Positions 1 through 7,155 of a stretch of DNA of 64,000 bases are shown in pieces. Source of the stretch: Nitrosomonas marina (GTDB taxonomy: Bacteria; Pseudomonadota; Gammaproteobacteria; Burkholderiales; Nitrosomonadaceae); contig NZ_FOIA01000011.1 of NCBI RefSeq assembly GCF_900111605.1, positions 1-64,000 on the forward strand, written 5' to 3'. A program made the translations under genes and the position numbers. The number at the start of each line of letters is the position of its first letter. Positions within the stretch are counted from its first letter, which is position 1. Under the pieces are notes generated by a model that was not told where the DNA came from, did not search any database, and was given only the letters and a program-made list of their open reading frames with translations.

Positions 1-156
1 GATAAAAACTTATACCAATATCGACATTTAGTGGAAAATGCATTCTTACATCTGAAGCGTTGGAGAGGCATTGCAACACGATACGCAAAGAATGCTGCAT
101 CGTTTCTGGCGGCTGTCCATATACGGTGCATCGCTATTTGGGCTAGTATCTCATGA
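1..156 (+). CDS. IS5-family transposase, C-terminal fragment cut by the window edge
   Basis: The frame is open from base 1 to a TGA at 154-156 and gives 51 residues. They include VENAFLHLKRWRGIATRYAK followed by ASFLAAVHIRCIAIW. This is the C-terminal signature of IS5-family (IS427-like group) DDE transposases, where the E of VENAF would be the catalytic glutamate. The rest of the gene lies to the left of the window, so I cannot tell whether the element is intact. I did not identify its terminal inverted repeat downstream of the stop. The fragment marks the start of a repeat-rich patchwork that runs to about 6.6 kb. Confidence 0.82.
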   Translation, partial: DKNLYQYRHLVENAFLHLKRWRGIATRYAKNAASFLAAVHIRCIAIWASIS

Positions 157-223
157 CGACACCATCTAGAAAACTTCATAGATCTATTATTTAAAGACAG
201 ATTTAACACTTATCTATACGATT

Positions 224-242
224 GAGAACGATTATCATAATT
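224..242. promoter_or_regulatory. Fur-box-like sequence
   Basis: The 19 bases GAGAACGATTATCATAATT match 14 of 19 positions of the classical Fur consensus GATAATGATAATCATTATC. No clear target gene starts just downstream. The site could be a relic, could serve the cupin gene 640 bases away, or could be chance in AT-rich DNA. Confidence 0.3.
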
Positions 243-661
243 ATTTGCAATTGCAACTAATTGCAGATATACTGCTCCTGCATTCATTAAGAGTGTTCCT
301 TTTACTGCAAAAAAGACCGCACCAACCAGCGCAACGTGACTGCGTAGCCGGATGGTTGGAACAGATAAAGTTATGCTGCAGACCTCCTCGGCACATCACT
401 TGTTATACATCCTTTCATCGTTCCCCCATTTCTTGCATGGGCCATAGTGATGTGCCGTTTTTTTTTCGCAGTTAAATATACTGCGGTTTAATTCCAAAGT
501 TCGATGGTGTTTTTACAATCCCTCTCCTGACACGCAAAACCCGGCATTAACGGACTTTTAGCGTTTACAACAATGCACGAAACGGTCTGAATCGCATTTA
601 AAGTCACAAAAGCCAATCAAAAGTGGGTAAACCCAAGGCAATGAAATAAATACCATATTTA

Positions 662-683
662 TATTATTAACAAACAGACTTGA
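662..683. repeat. Right terminal repeat of the TCAAGTCTGTTTATTA repeat family (partial copy)
   Basis: The sequence ends in ACAAACAGACTTGA, which nearly matches the right ends of the copies at 5401-5418 and 6587-6606. The body of the element to the left is too diverged for me to align, so only this end is called. Confidence 0.5.
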
Positions 684-876
684 CCCTATATCTGTTCCCC
701 GTCCTGTCTCTTGTTCTGCAAAGTTGACAGGCAACATGTAAACGAGTAAAACTTTATCATGTCTGTCTCATTTCATTTCCGTTTCACTCCGACAGTTTGG
801 CAATTTTCTTTGGGGCACGTAAGTTACTTTCTATTTCAATCAAGTTGTGTGAAGAATATAAGGAGACACCGTAAAT

Positions 877-1344
877 ATGTACACGTTAAAAACACTATTA
901 ACGATATTTTCATTAATGTCTATCAGCTCATTTGTCTCAGGACATGAGTTGGGCTCGAATTTAAATCCGATATCCTTTGGCGCGGATCAAACTATTATTG
1001 ATTTTGAAAAAATGAAATGGGAACCGTTGAAAGTAGAGGGGCTGGATCCCGGAGCGGAAATTGCTGTGATTCGCGGTGATTTGAATAAAGGCAGCAGCGA
1101 GGCGGTGATTAAAATTCCATCTAACTATAATATTGCCATGCATACACACACCAGCGACGAAACGTATATCTGGATCCACGGCGCTTATACGTTGAAATCT
1201 GAAAAAGGCAGTGAACACAAGTTTGCCGGACCCAGTTACATCAGTTTCCCAGGTAATGCACCCAAACATGCGATTACATGTATAGCTGAAGATTATTGTC
1301 TCTTTTATGTAAGATGGTCACGTCCGTTTGATATACTGTATTAA
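877..1344 (+). CDS. Exported cupin-domain protein
   Basis: The 155-residue protein has an N-terminal signal peptide (hydrophobic to about residue 22, cleavage likely near VSG-HE). A single small beta-barrel domain follows. IPSNYNIAMHTHTSDETYIWIHG fits the first cupin metal-binding motif (two His spaced by one residue, then Glu). PGNAPKHAITC supplies the second motif histidine. AAGGAG at 860-865 sits 11 bases before the ATG and supports this start. The substrate is unknown. Many small periplasmic cupins of this size lack a defined activity, so only the fold and location are claimed. It stands alone between repeat copies. Confidence 0.72.
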   Translation: MYTLKTLLTIFSLMSISSFVSGHELGSNLNPISFGADQTIIDFEKMKWEPLKVEGLDPGAEIAVIRGDLNKGSSEAVIKIPSNYNIAMHTHTSDETYIWIHGAYTLKSEKGSEHKFAGPSYISFPGNAPKHAITCIAEDYCLFYVRWSRPFDILY

Positions 1345-1725
1345 ACACTATTAACCAAGCTATCCTGCCATTCATGTAAGGTCTAGTGAGCAGATGGTCA
1401 AGTCTGTTTATTTTATTAATTCATTCTTAACCTCATGCATCAATTCCACCAGGCGTCTATCGTGCATCTTGTCTATGACACCGATCAGAGCAGATGGGAC
1501 ACAAACAAGTAAACCTCATGAATAGCGTTTATCTGCCTCCGCCGCCTTTCCCAGGTTTGCATTAGACCCGATTATCGGCGGCGAACAAGCTTTTTTGCAC
1601 TGACACCAAGGAAAACAACACTAAAACTACACTTATGGGGACTTTAGTTTGTTGGAGGGAAAGTTCAACCGAGAAAGAGAGTTGTAACGAACGGGGGTCT
1701 GGCGAGCTAGTAGCTGATTTGGCTG
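1345..1725. other. Intergenic region holding a left half-copy of the interspersed repeat
   Basis: No gene is visible. The main content is the repeat half-copy at 1398-1522. The remainder, about 1523-1725, separates the cupin gene from the 3' end of the convergent DUF4157 gene and shows no clear terminator. Confidence 0.55.
1398..1522. repeat. Interspersed repeat, left part of a copy
   Basis: The copy begins with TCAAGTCTGTTTATT and shares internal blocks with the copy at 5007. Both contain a run like GTCTATCG...CTTG.CTAT.ACACC.ATCAGAGCAG, then GGGACACAAACAAG or GGGGCACAAACAAG. The matching right end (AATAAACAGACTTGA) is missing here. The element is non-coding and MITE-like. Confidence 0.6.
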
Positions 1726-3180
1726 TTACTTATTGTCCAAAGCAATCCACAACGACATAAATTTCCTCGCCATGTCGGCAATCTCAGTTTTCATCCGTTC
1801 ATGTTTTTCATTGTCATTCTCATCGCCAATGGCTACTTGACGATCTTGCAAATAGAATTGCAGCCATCTTGTCGCCAGACTCAGGTACACTTTCATTAAT
1901 GCACTTGGCTGTAGGTTGGAAGCTGGCTCGACACCTTTGCGGACGGTTTCATCCTTTATGAATTTTTCTTCAATCACACCATTGATGATGTGCTCTGCGA
2001 CTGGTTCCGCTACGCGTCGACTTTTTACTGATGAATGTGCGTTGATGTAGGTAATTAACTGTTTCTTTAATTTCTTATACACATTCTCGTTACGAACAAA
2101 GCTGAAATATCCGTGTAGGTCCTTAAGTAATTGAGACTGGATACTGGAGGGTAACCGACGGTCCACGAATAAATGCATATGCAACCCTTCGTGGAAGAGC
2201 GTACGTGAAAGATAGGTCGTATCGCCTTTGGCCAAATGTGGCGTGATGACAATCTCCATAGCATATATTTTCTGGTTATTTGCGCCTGTTTTCGCATTGG
2301 TATTGGCAGTAAACTCCGCTTTGCTATGACCGCCTTTGGCGGTACCGACTTTAACTTCCAGCATAAATTCATAAACCGTAGTCGCGTTGCCATCCGTGTG
2401 CGTCTCTGTATGAACTTTATGACTTTTTCCATCTACTGGTGCTTTTGAAAGCATTTCTTGCACCAATTTAGGATCCCGCCCCTTGAGCAAGTCCACCGCT
2501 TTCTTGATATTCTTTACCGGATCAACCTGTTTATCTTTGTTGGGTTGACGTTGGACCCGATGGGCAGATGGATTATTGGTTCTGCCACCTTTGGATTGTT
2601 GAAAAACGTGAGTTAGCTCATGCGCCAACAAGTGTTGCCCTGATTGAGTCTCGGGGGAATATTGACCATCGCCAAAAAAAATATCCTGACCTACCGTGTA
2701 AGCCTTGGCATTAATTGCTTCAGCAGAGTCATTTGCAGATTGGTCATTATGAATACAGACATTGCCAAGGCTTTGTCGAAAACGTGATTCCATCAAAATG
2801 CGTGTTTTTTTATCCAGGGGTTGGCCGGGTTGCTGTAGGGCTTGCTCAACGACCTGTGACACAGCATCTGACTCGATTATGTTTGAAGAAGGATTTACAG
2901 GAATAGTGGCATTTTCCATCCGCTGAAGAATTCTTGCCGCTGCGTTAGGGTTATTGCCGGTCACAATATCTGCAACCTGATCAGCTTCTTGCTCAGGTTT
3001 ATTCGAATGAGTTTCTGAGACACGTTTTGGTTGATACGTGGTGGGCTCCAGGAAGCCACCGTTGGTCAGTTGATGGCGCACGTCCTGCTGCATTGGCCTG
3101 GTATAGGACGAAGAGCATCTAACAAATGGGCACCGACTAAAGAGCGATTTGGAGCGACGCTTCCATGCAAAATCAGGCAT
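1726..3180 (-). CDS. DUF4157 protein with a second HExxH motif (eCIS-cargo type)
   Basis: The 484-residue protein starts at an ATG preceded by GGAG 11 bases upstream. An N-terminal leader-like motif around residues 49-71 (QPKRVSETHSNKPEQEADQV) resembles the leaders of the three proteins encoded at 14.6-20.4 kb. The DUF4157 domain spans about residues 125-196 and contains HELTH at 187-191. A second zinc-protease-like motif, HEGLH, lies at 330-334 in the C-terminal domain, after a beta-rich segment. DUF4157 is a known marker of eCIS-associated toxins. From that association I infer a cargo metalloprotease, although the gene is 11 kb from the eCIS genes and is bracketed by repeat copies. The target is unknown. 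No signal peptide is seen, as expected for a particle-loaded protein. Confidence 0.75.
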   Translation of the reverse strand: MPDFAWKRRSKSLFSRCPFVRCSSSYTRPMQQDVRHQLTNGGFLEPTTYQPKRVSETHSNKPEQEADQVADIVTGNNPNAAARILQRMENATIPVNPSSNIIESDAVSQVVEQALQQPGQPLDKKTRILMESRFRQSLGNVCIHNDQSANDSAEAINAKAYTVGQDIFFGDGQYSPETQSGQHLLAHELTHVFQQSKGGRTNNPSAHRVQRQPNKDKQVDPVKNIKKAVDLLKGRDPKLVQEMLSKAPVDGKSHKVHTETHTDGNATTVYEFMLEVKVGTAKGGHSKAEFTANTNAKTGANNQKIYAMEIVITPHLAKGDTTYLSRTLFHEGLHMHLFVDRRLPSSIQSQLLKDLHGYFSFVRNENVYKKLKKQLITYINAHSSVKSRRVAEPVAEHIINGVIEEKFIKDETVRKGVEPASNLQPSALMKVYLSLATRWLQFYLQDRQVAIGDENDNEKHERMKTEIADMARKFMSLWIALDNK

Positions 3181-3266
3181 AAGTTTGTTTCTCCAGCGCG
3201 GCAGTTTGTGAAGTTGTCAATTAACCGCCTACGCCCACGTGATATACGAAAAATAAACGCCCTTTT

Positions 3267-3406
3267 TCAAGTCTGAAAATTATCAGATACCCAAAATCCT
3301 GTCAAACTGTGCAAGTGAGTATAGTGGCTCATCTGCTAACTCTAAGTGAAGTGGACGGGACACAAACAAGAAAACATCATAACTTCCTTCTGATTGAACA
3401 AACTTG
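3267..3406. repeat. Interspersed repeat, near-complete diverged copy
   Basis: The copy starts with TCAAGTCTG and ends with ACAAACTTGA, giving about 140 bp with inverted ends. It includes the conserved block GGGACACAAACAAGAAAACATCATAA. It lies between the DUF4157 gene start and the 3' end of the SulP gene. Confidence 0.62.
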
Positions 3407-3435
3407 ATATTTTTTTGTAACTCCCCAATCTAGCG

Positions 3436-4971
3436 TCATTTTTTTACAGGCAAGTGGTATCGTCCTTTTTCCGACCTATCGTATGTGAAGCGCAGTCGGG
3501 AAGCATCCATCTCGAGTTCCCCCGTTGCGCCTTCCCTTTTTAGACGTTCAGTCTCCAGAAAATCCATACAAGCGTGATCGATATAGAACAAGCGACTGAA
3601 GTGGACGGTCACATGATAGTCTTTTGGCTGGCTTTCCAACGTGGACGCCAGTTTCGGTAGCGTAATTACGGTAGCGGCTCCAGACAAATGAACATCGATA
3701 TGTTTTTCTTCTTCGTCGACCGTTGTCTCGATACTCAGCGCCGAAAAGGTGAATATCAGGCGAATCAATGATGCGCCCACACCCAGGAGCACGCCCGTCA
3801 GAAGATCTGTCGCGACTATTCCAGTCAAGGTTACAAAGTAGATGATAAGCGCAGGCCTGCCATATCTGGCAAGGTTTTTGATGATTTCCGGGTTGATCAG
3901 TTTGTATCCGGTAAATACCAGTATGGCCGCCAATGATGCCATGGGGATGAATCGAAGCAAGTCAGGAAAAAGCAGCACAAAAACCAGCAACCAGGCGCCA
4001 TGAAAAATTGCTGCTACACGAGTTTGACCACCAGCCTTTATGTTTGCAGAACTTCTCACTATCACGCCCGTCAAGGGAAGCGTACCAAGCCAGCCGCAAA
4101 CTGTGTTTCCCACACCTTGCGCGAATAATTCCTTATCATAGTCAACCTTGGCGTCCAAACGCATCTTGGTCAATGCAGATGCGCAAAGCAAAGTTTCAGC
4201 ACTTGCAATCAGTGCCAGTCCAAATACAAATGGCAGAATATCGGGTTGAAAAACCTGCAGCATCCTGTCCATCGAGGGCCATGTGATTAGAGTCGTAAAC
4301 GAATCGGGGATGGAAACTTTTTTTACCGGCAGATCGAAAATCAGAGTAACCAAGGTGCTCCCGAAACCAGCAATAAGCGGTGCGGGGATCATGCTTAGTG
4401 GATTACGCTTAAAAAACTCCCAGCACCACATAAAGATAAACGTTCCCAAACCCAAAACGCCAGCCAGCATAGCTTCCGACCCTCGTCCTTCCGGAACAAA
4501 CGTTTTCATGAGCGAATGAGGGATGTAAATCAAGTTCTGAACACCATTTCCATAGGGATTTCTGTCCAGCATCACATGAAACTGGCTCGCGAAAATCAGT
4601 ACTCCGATCCCTCCTAACATTCCATGTATTACTGCTGGACTGACCGCCCTGAACCATTGCCCAAGTTTGAAAAAACCAGCAATTACCTGAAAAAGACCGG
4701 CCAGCAAAACCACTGGCCCCAGCATTTCTATACCGTGGCTTTGGACAAGTTCATACACGAGTACGGTAAGACCGGCTGCTGGACCGCTAACCTGTAGCGG
4801 AGCGCCTGCAATAAAACCCACGACCAAGCCGCCGATGATGCCAGTGATGATTCCCAGCATCGGAGGAACACCGGAAGCGATAGCGATCCCCATACAAAGC
4901 GGCATCGCGACAAAAAAAACTACGATCGAGGACAAAAGGTCCTTGTGAAAGGTCTGTTTGAAATACTCCAT
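3436..4971 (-). CDS. SulP-family anion transporter
   Basis: The 511-residue inner-membrane protein has about 10-12 hydrophobic segments. It opens with DLLSSIVVFFVAMPLCMGIAIASG, the typical SulP N-terminal signature. PLQVSGPAAGLTVLVYEL and the following segments match the SLC26/SulP core. The C-terminal 110 residues (about 400-511) read as a short STAS-like domain, including DVHLSGAATVITLPKL and FSRLFYIDHACMDFLE. Family members carry sulfate, bicarbonate or other anions with sodium or protons. In autotrophs the SulP/BicA-type members often take up bicarbonate, but nothing in this sequence decides the substrate. Repeat copies flank the gene on both sides. Confidence 0.88.
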   Translation of the reverse strand: MEYFKQTFHKDLLSSIVVFFVAMPLCMGIAIASGVPPMLGIITGIIGGLVVGFIAGAPLQVSGPAAGLTVLVYELVQSHGIEMLGPVVLLAGLFQVIAGFFKLGQWFRAVSPAVIHGMLGGIGVLIFASQFHVMLDRNPYGNGVQNLIYIPHSLMKTFVPEGRGSEAMLAGVLGLGTFIFMWCWEFFKRNPLSMIPAPLIAGFGSTLVTLIFDLPVKKVSIPDSFTTLITWPSMDRMLQVFQPDILPFVFGLALIASAETLLCASALTKMRLDAKVDYDKELFAQGVGNTVCGWLGTLPLTGVIVRSSANIKAGGQTRVAAIFHGAWLLVFVLLFPDLLRFIPMASLAAILVFTGYKLINPEIIKNLARYGRPALIIYFVTLTGIVATDLLTGVLLGVGASLIRLIFTFSALSIETTVDEEEKHIDVHLSGAATVITLPKLASTLESQPKDYHVTVHFSRLFYIDHACMDFLETERLKREGATGELEMDASRLRFTYDRSEKGRYHLPVKK

Positions 4972-5006
4972 ATCAAGCTAAAACGCTAAAGGATCACGCT
5001 AAAGGG

Positions 5007-5123
5007 TCAAGTCTATTTATTCAATTATTTTCCATCTCATGTACCAGTTCTGCCAAGTGTCTATCGGGTATCTTGCCTATCACACCAATCAGAGCAGGTG
5101 GGGCACAAACAAGAAAATATCAT
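5007..5123. repeat. Interspersed repeat, left part of a copy
   Basis: It begins TCAAGTCTATTTATT and continues with the family's internal blocks (GTGTCTATCGGGTATCTTG, then GGGGCACAAACAAGAAAATATCAT). The right inverted end is absent at this position. Confidence 0.6.
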
Positions 5124-5281
5124 TTGACGGACACCAACTTGATCGTTGTTATCGGCGAACAGGAACACCCACGCAGTCTAACCATTCATTATTAGAAGTA
5201 GACGAAACCACTTGGAATAGGCATCCTGCTCATCTTTTGTATTTTGTAATATACCATCCGCATGAAACAAAAGATAAAATC

Positions 5282-5418
5282 CATTCATTAATATTTTTCC
5301 TACTCTACTACCAATTCTGCCAAATGTGAAATGGGTACTCTGGATAAAATTCCCATCAAACGCAGTTAGAACATAAATGAGAAAATATCATAGCCTTATT
5401 ATTAATAAACAGACTTGA
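5282..5418. repeat. Interspersed repeat, right part of a copy
   Basis: It ends with ATTAATAAACAGACTTGA at 5401-5418, the mirror of the family's left end, and carries the AGAAAATATCATAGCC block before it. The left inverted end is not recognisable. It stops four bases from the stop codon of the neighbouring minus-strand gene. Confidence 0.6.
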
Positions 5419-5421
5419 TTC

Positions 5422-6306
5422 TTATTTTGTCAATTCTGCGATGCGCCTGCCCATTTGCAGTGATTTAGCTTGGAACGCTTCAATCAGCGTATCGACCGTT
5501 TGAGTAATAAACCACATACCTTCGGCTGTCTGATAGAATTGAATATATTCATTCAGCTCCATATTGGTTAGCTCCCGGTATGAATAAGCCATGATAAAAA
5601 TCACGCCTTGATAGGTGTTATCTCGAATTTCTATTTTTTGTGCGTTGATATTTGAATCAAAAGCGTTCATCGCTTCGGTATCTCCTTTTACCTTCCCCAT
5701 CAACAAGGCGCGTCTTGTGCTGATTGAAAGCTCAGTCACAAATTCTGTAGTCCGCGTGACAGCTTCAAGATTCTGCAGTAACTGCAAACGGTTTGTTTGC
5801 AGTGGTGTACGGACCAGGTTCTCGATAAATACTTCCAGAGCTTCGAGATCAAGCTCACGACTTTCGATTTGAGTGATTTTCTGCATCAAAGGTGTGCTGT
5901 ACATTTGGACTAATGTTTCAAGTTGTGTGTGCTTAAAATTCTGTTTTAGCGAATTTCTAAGCTGCTTTAGAAAAAATTCAGGTCTATAGATTTCCGTAAC
6001 AATTTTTTCGATTTCCTCAACGAGAATTGGATCATCAGGTTTCTTAGACGACTGATGGATATCTTCTAATGATTTTTCGCCGACATGATCAATCTGTTTC
6101 CGTAGGCCCGAGAGCACGATGATTTCGTCGATCAATGCGTCTTGTGACGCGCCTGGAATGACCGTCGGTGATGGACTAATCGCTGCGTTGGCTGTCGGTA
6201 TAGACAGTGTCCGCGTTTTATCCATCCAGATTGGCCCTACAAACAGGCCAGCGAGTAGCATGAAACCGATTGCAATCATAACAATCTGTTTTATATGAAA
6301 TATCAT
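5422..6306 (-). CDS. DUF2059-like exported or membrane-anchored protein of unknown function
   Basis: The 294-residue protein starts after a good GAGGAGA ribosome binding site. It has an N-terminal hydrophobic segment (about residues 8-26) with an ANA-AIS-type cleavage site near residues 40-43. The remainder is helical and hydrophilic. It contains two similar helical elements, MYSTPLMQKITQIESRE and YIQFYQTAEGMWFI, in the arrangement seen in DUF2059 proteins. The family has no assigned biochemical role. Repeat copies lie immediately downstream and about 150 bases upstream, suggesting the gene was boxed in by repeat insertion. Confidence 0.6.
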   Translation of the reverse strand: MIFHIKQIVMIAIGFMLLAGLFVGPIWMDKTRTLSIPTANAAISPSPTVIPGASQDALIDEIIVLSGLRKQIDHVGEKSLEDIHQSSKKPDDPILVEEIEKIVTEIYRPEFFLKQLRNSLKQNFKHTQLETLVQMYSTPLMQKITQIESRELDLEALEVFIENLVRTPLQTNRLQLLQNLEAVTRTTEFVTELSISTRRALLMGKVKGDTEAMNAFDSNINAQKIEIRDNTYQGVIFIMAYSYRELTNMELNEYIQFYQTAEGMWFITQTVDTLIEAFQAKSLQMGRRIAELTK

Positions 6307-6458
6307 AAAATTCTCCTCAGTAGAATGCGTAGTTTTTTTAGTTTCTTAAATTGGTCACGCGCAAATCAAAGCTTCGATCATGACTGAATAGATATACATT
6401 GATTAACGACCACTGAGCGGCAGGGCTGGAGTTTCTTTTTTTACGTTTACGCAGATGA

Positions 6459-6606
6459 TCAGGCTTGTTTATTAATTTATTCCTAATTGAATGCATCCCC
6501 CCTGCGCCAGAAGTGTCAAATCGAGATATTGGATAGTATGCTGGTCAAATGTAGACGCGACATAAACGAAAATAAAAATAGTTTTGTTACTAATAAACAG
6601 ACTTGA
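6459..6606. repeat. Interspersed repeat, complete copy of ~148 bp
   Basis: This is the clearest full copy. The left end is TCAGGCTTGTTTATTAAT and the right end TACTAATAAACAGACTTGA, which pair as inverted repeats of about 16-18 bases. Its right end overlaps the 5' end of the open frame of the universal stress protein gene. Confidence 0.68.
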
Positions 6607-7144
6607 CCCCAATCTGCAAGAAGAAAACAACTACAAGAGTATCGTGGCTGCTGTTGACTTCGATCCCAACGATGTCGATCCTGGCAAACAAGCATTGAAT
6701 CAGCAGATTCTAGGTCTTGCCGCTTCTCTTGCGTTATCCGACTTTGCCGCATTGCATCTTGTGCATGTCTGGGATGTTCCCGAAGCAAAATTAGTACGTT
6801 TATGGGCTGATGACCCCGATACTGCCGAAGCAAATATGATAAATGGTGAACGCACACGTCATAAAACTGGCATGGATGCTCTGATTCGAATGCTTCGAGA
6901 ACAAATCGGTACAGAAGCATACAAGTACCTGTCCCCTCAGGTTCATTTTTCTATGGGATCAGCGCACAAGGTCATCCCTGCATTGGTTAAAGAAATAAAA
7001 GCAAATATCGTTGTAATGGGAACGGTGGCACGGACTGGCATTCCCGGTTTTATCATTGGTAACACGGCTGAAGCTATTTTCGATCAATTGCAATGTTCAG
7101 TACTGGCGGCAAAGCCTCCGGAGTTTGTCTCTCCGGTAATGTAA
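6584..7144 (+). CDS. Universal stress protein domain, probably 5'-truncated by a repeat
   Basis: The 186-residue frame contains a full UspA fold. It opens with NNYKSIVAAVDFDP and later has an ATP-binding-type loop, VMGTVARTGIPGFIIGNTAE, followed by CSVLAAKPPEF. This ending resembles the second domain of two-domain UspE-type proteins, which are about 300 residues long. The only start in frame is a TTG at 6584. It lies inside the right inverted end of the interspersed repeat, and no ATG or ribosome binding site is present before the domain. I infer that an insertion removed the original 5' part. The remnant may be silent, or may be expressed from the repeat. It converges on the ATPase gene with 11 bases between stops. 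Confidence 0.7.
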   Translation: MLLINRLDPNLQEENNYKSIVAAVDFDPNDVDPGKQALNQQILGLAASLALSDFAALHLVHVWDVPEAKLVRLWADDPDTAEANMINGERTRHKTGMDALIRMLREQIGTEAYKYLSPQVHFSMGSAHKVIPALVKEIKANIVVMGTVARTGIPGFIIGNTAEAIFDQLQCSVLAAKPPEFVSPVM

Positions 7145-7155
7145 GGGAATTCCCC

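Larger units (their letters stand above)
157..876. other. Gene-poor intergenic stretch with a Fur-like site and a repeat end
   Basis: No convincing coding region is seen in these 720 bases. The short open frames have no ribosome binding site and no protein-like composition. The stretch holds a Fur-box-like sequence at 224-242 and, at about 662-683, the right end of the interspersed repeat found several more times up to 6.6 kb. The right part is presumably the promoter region of the cupin gene. Confidence 0.6.
4972..5421. other. Intergenic region made largely of two partial repeat copies
   Basis: This 450-base stretch between the SulP and DUF2059-like genes contains a left half-copy at 5007-5123 and a right part at 5282-5418. 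The 160 bases between them hold nothing I recognise. Open frames here overlap the repeats and are not taken as genes. Confidence 0.6.

Noticed and set aside
245..475. 76-codon open frame on the plus strand
   Set aside because: No ribosome binding site, unlikely amino acid composition, and it lies in the decayed region after the transposase.
5039..5329. 96-codon plus-strand frame
   Set aside because: It runs through two parts of the interspersed repeat and shows no protein-like features.
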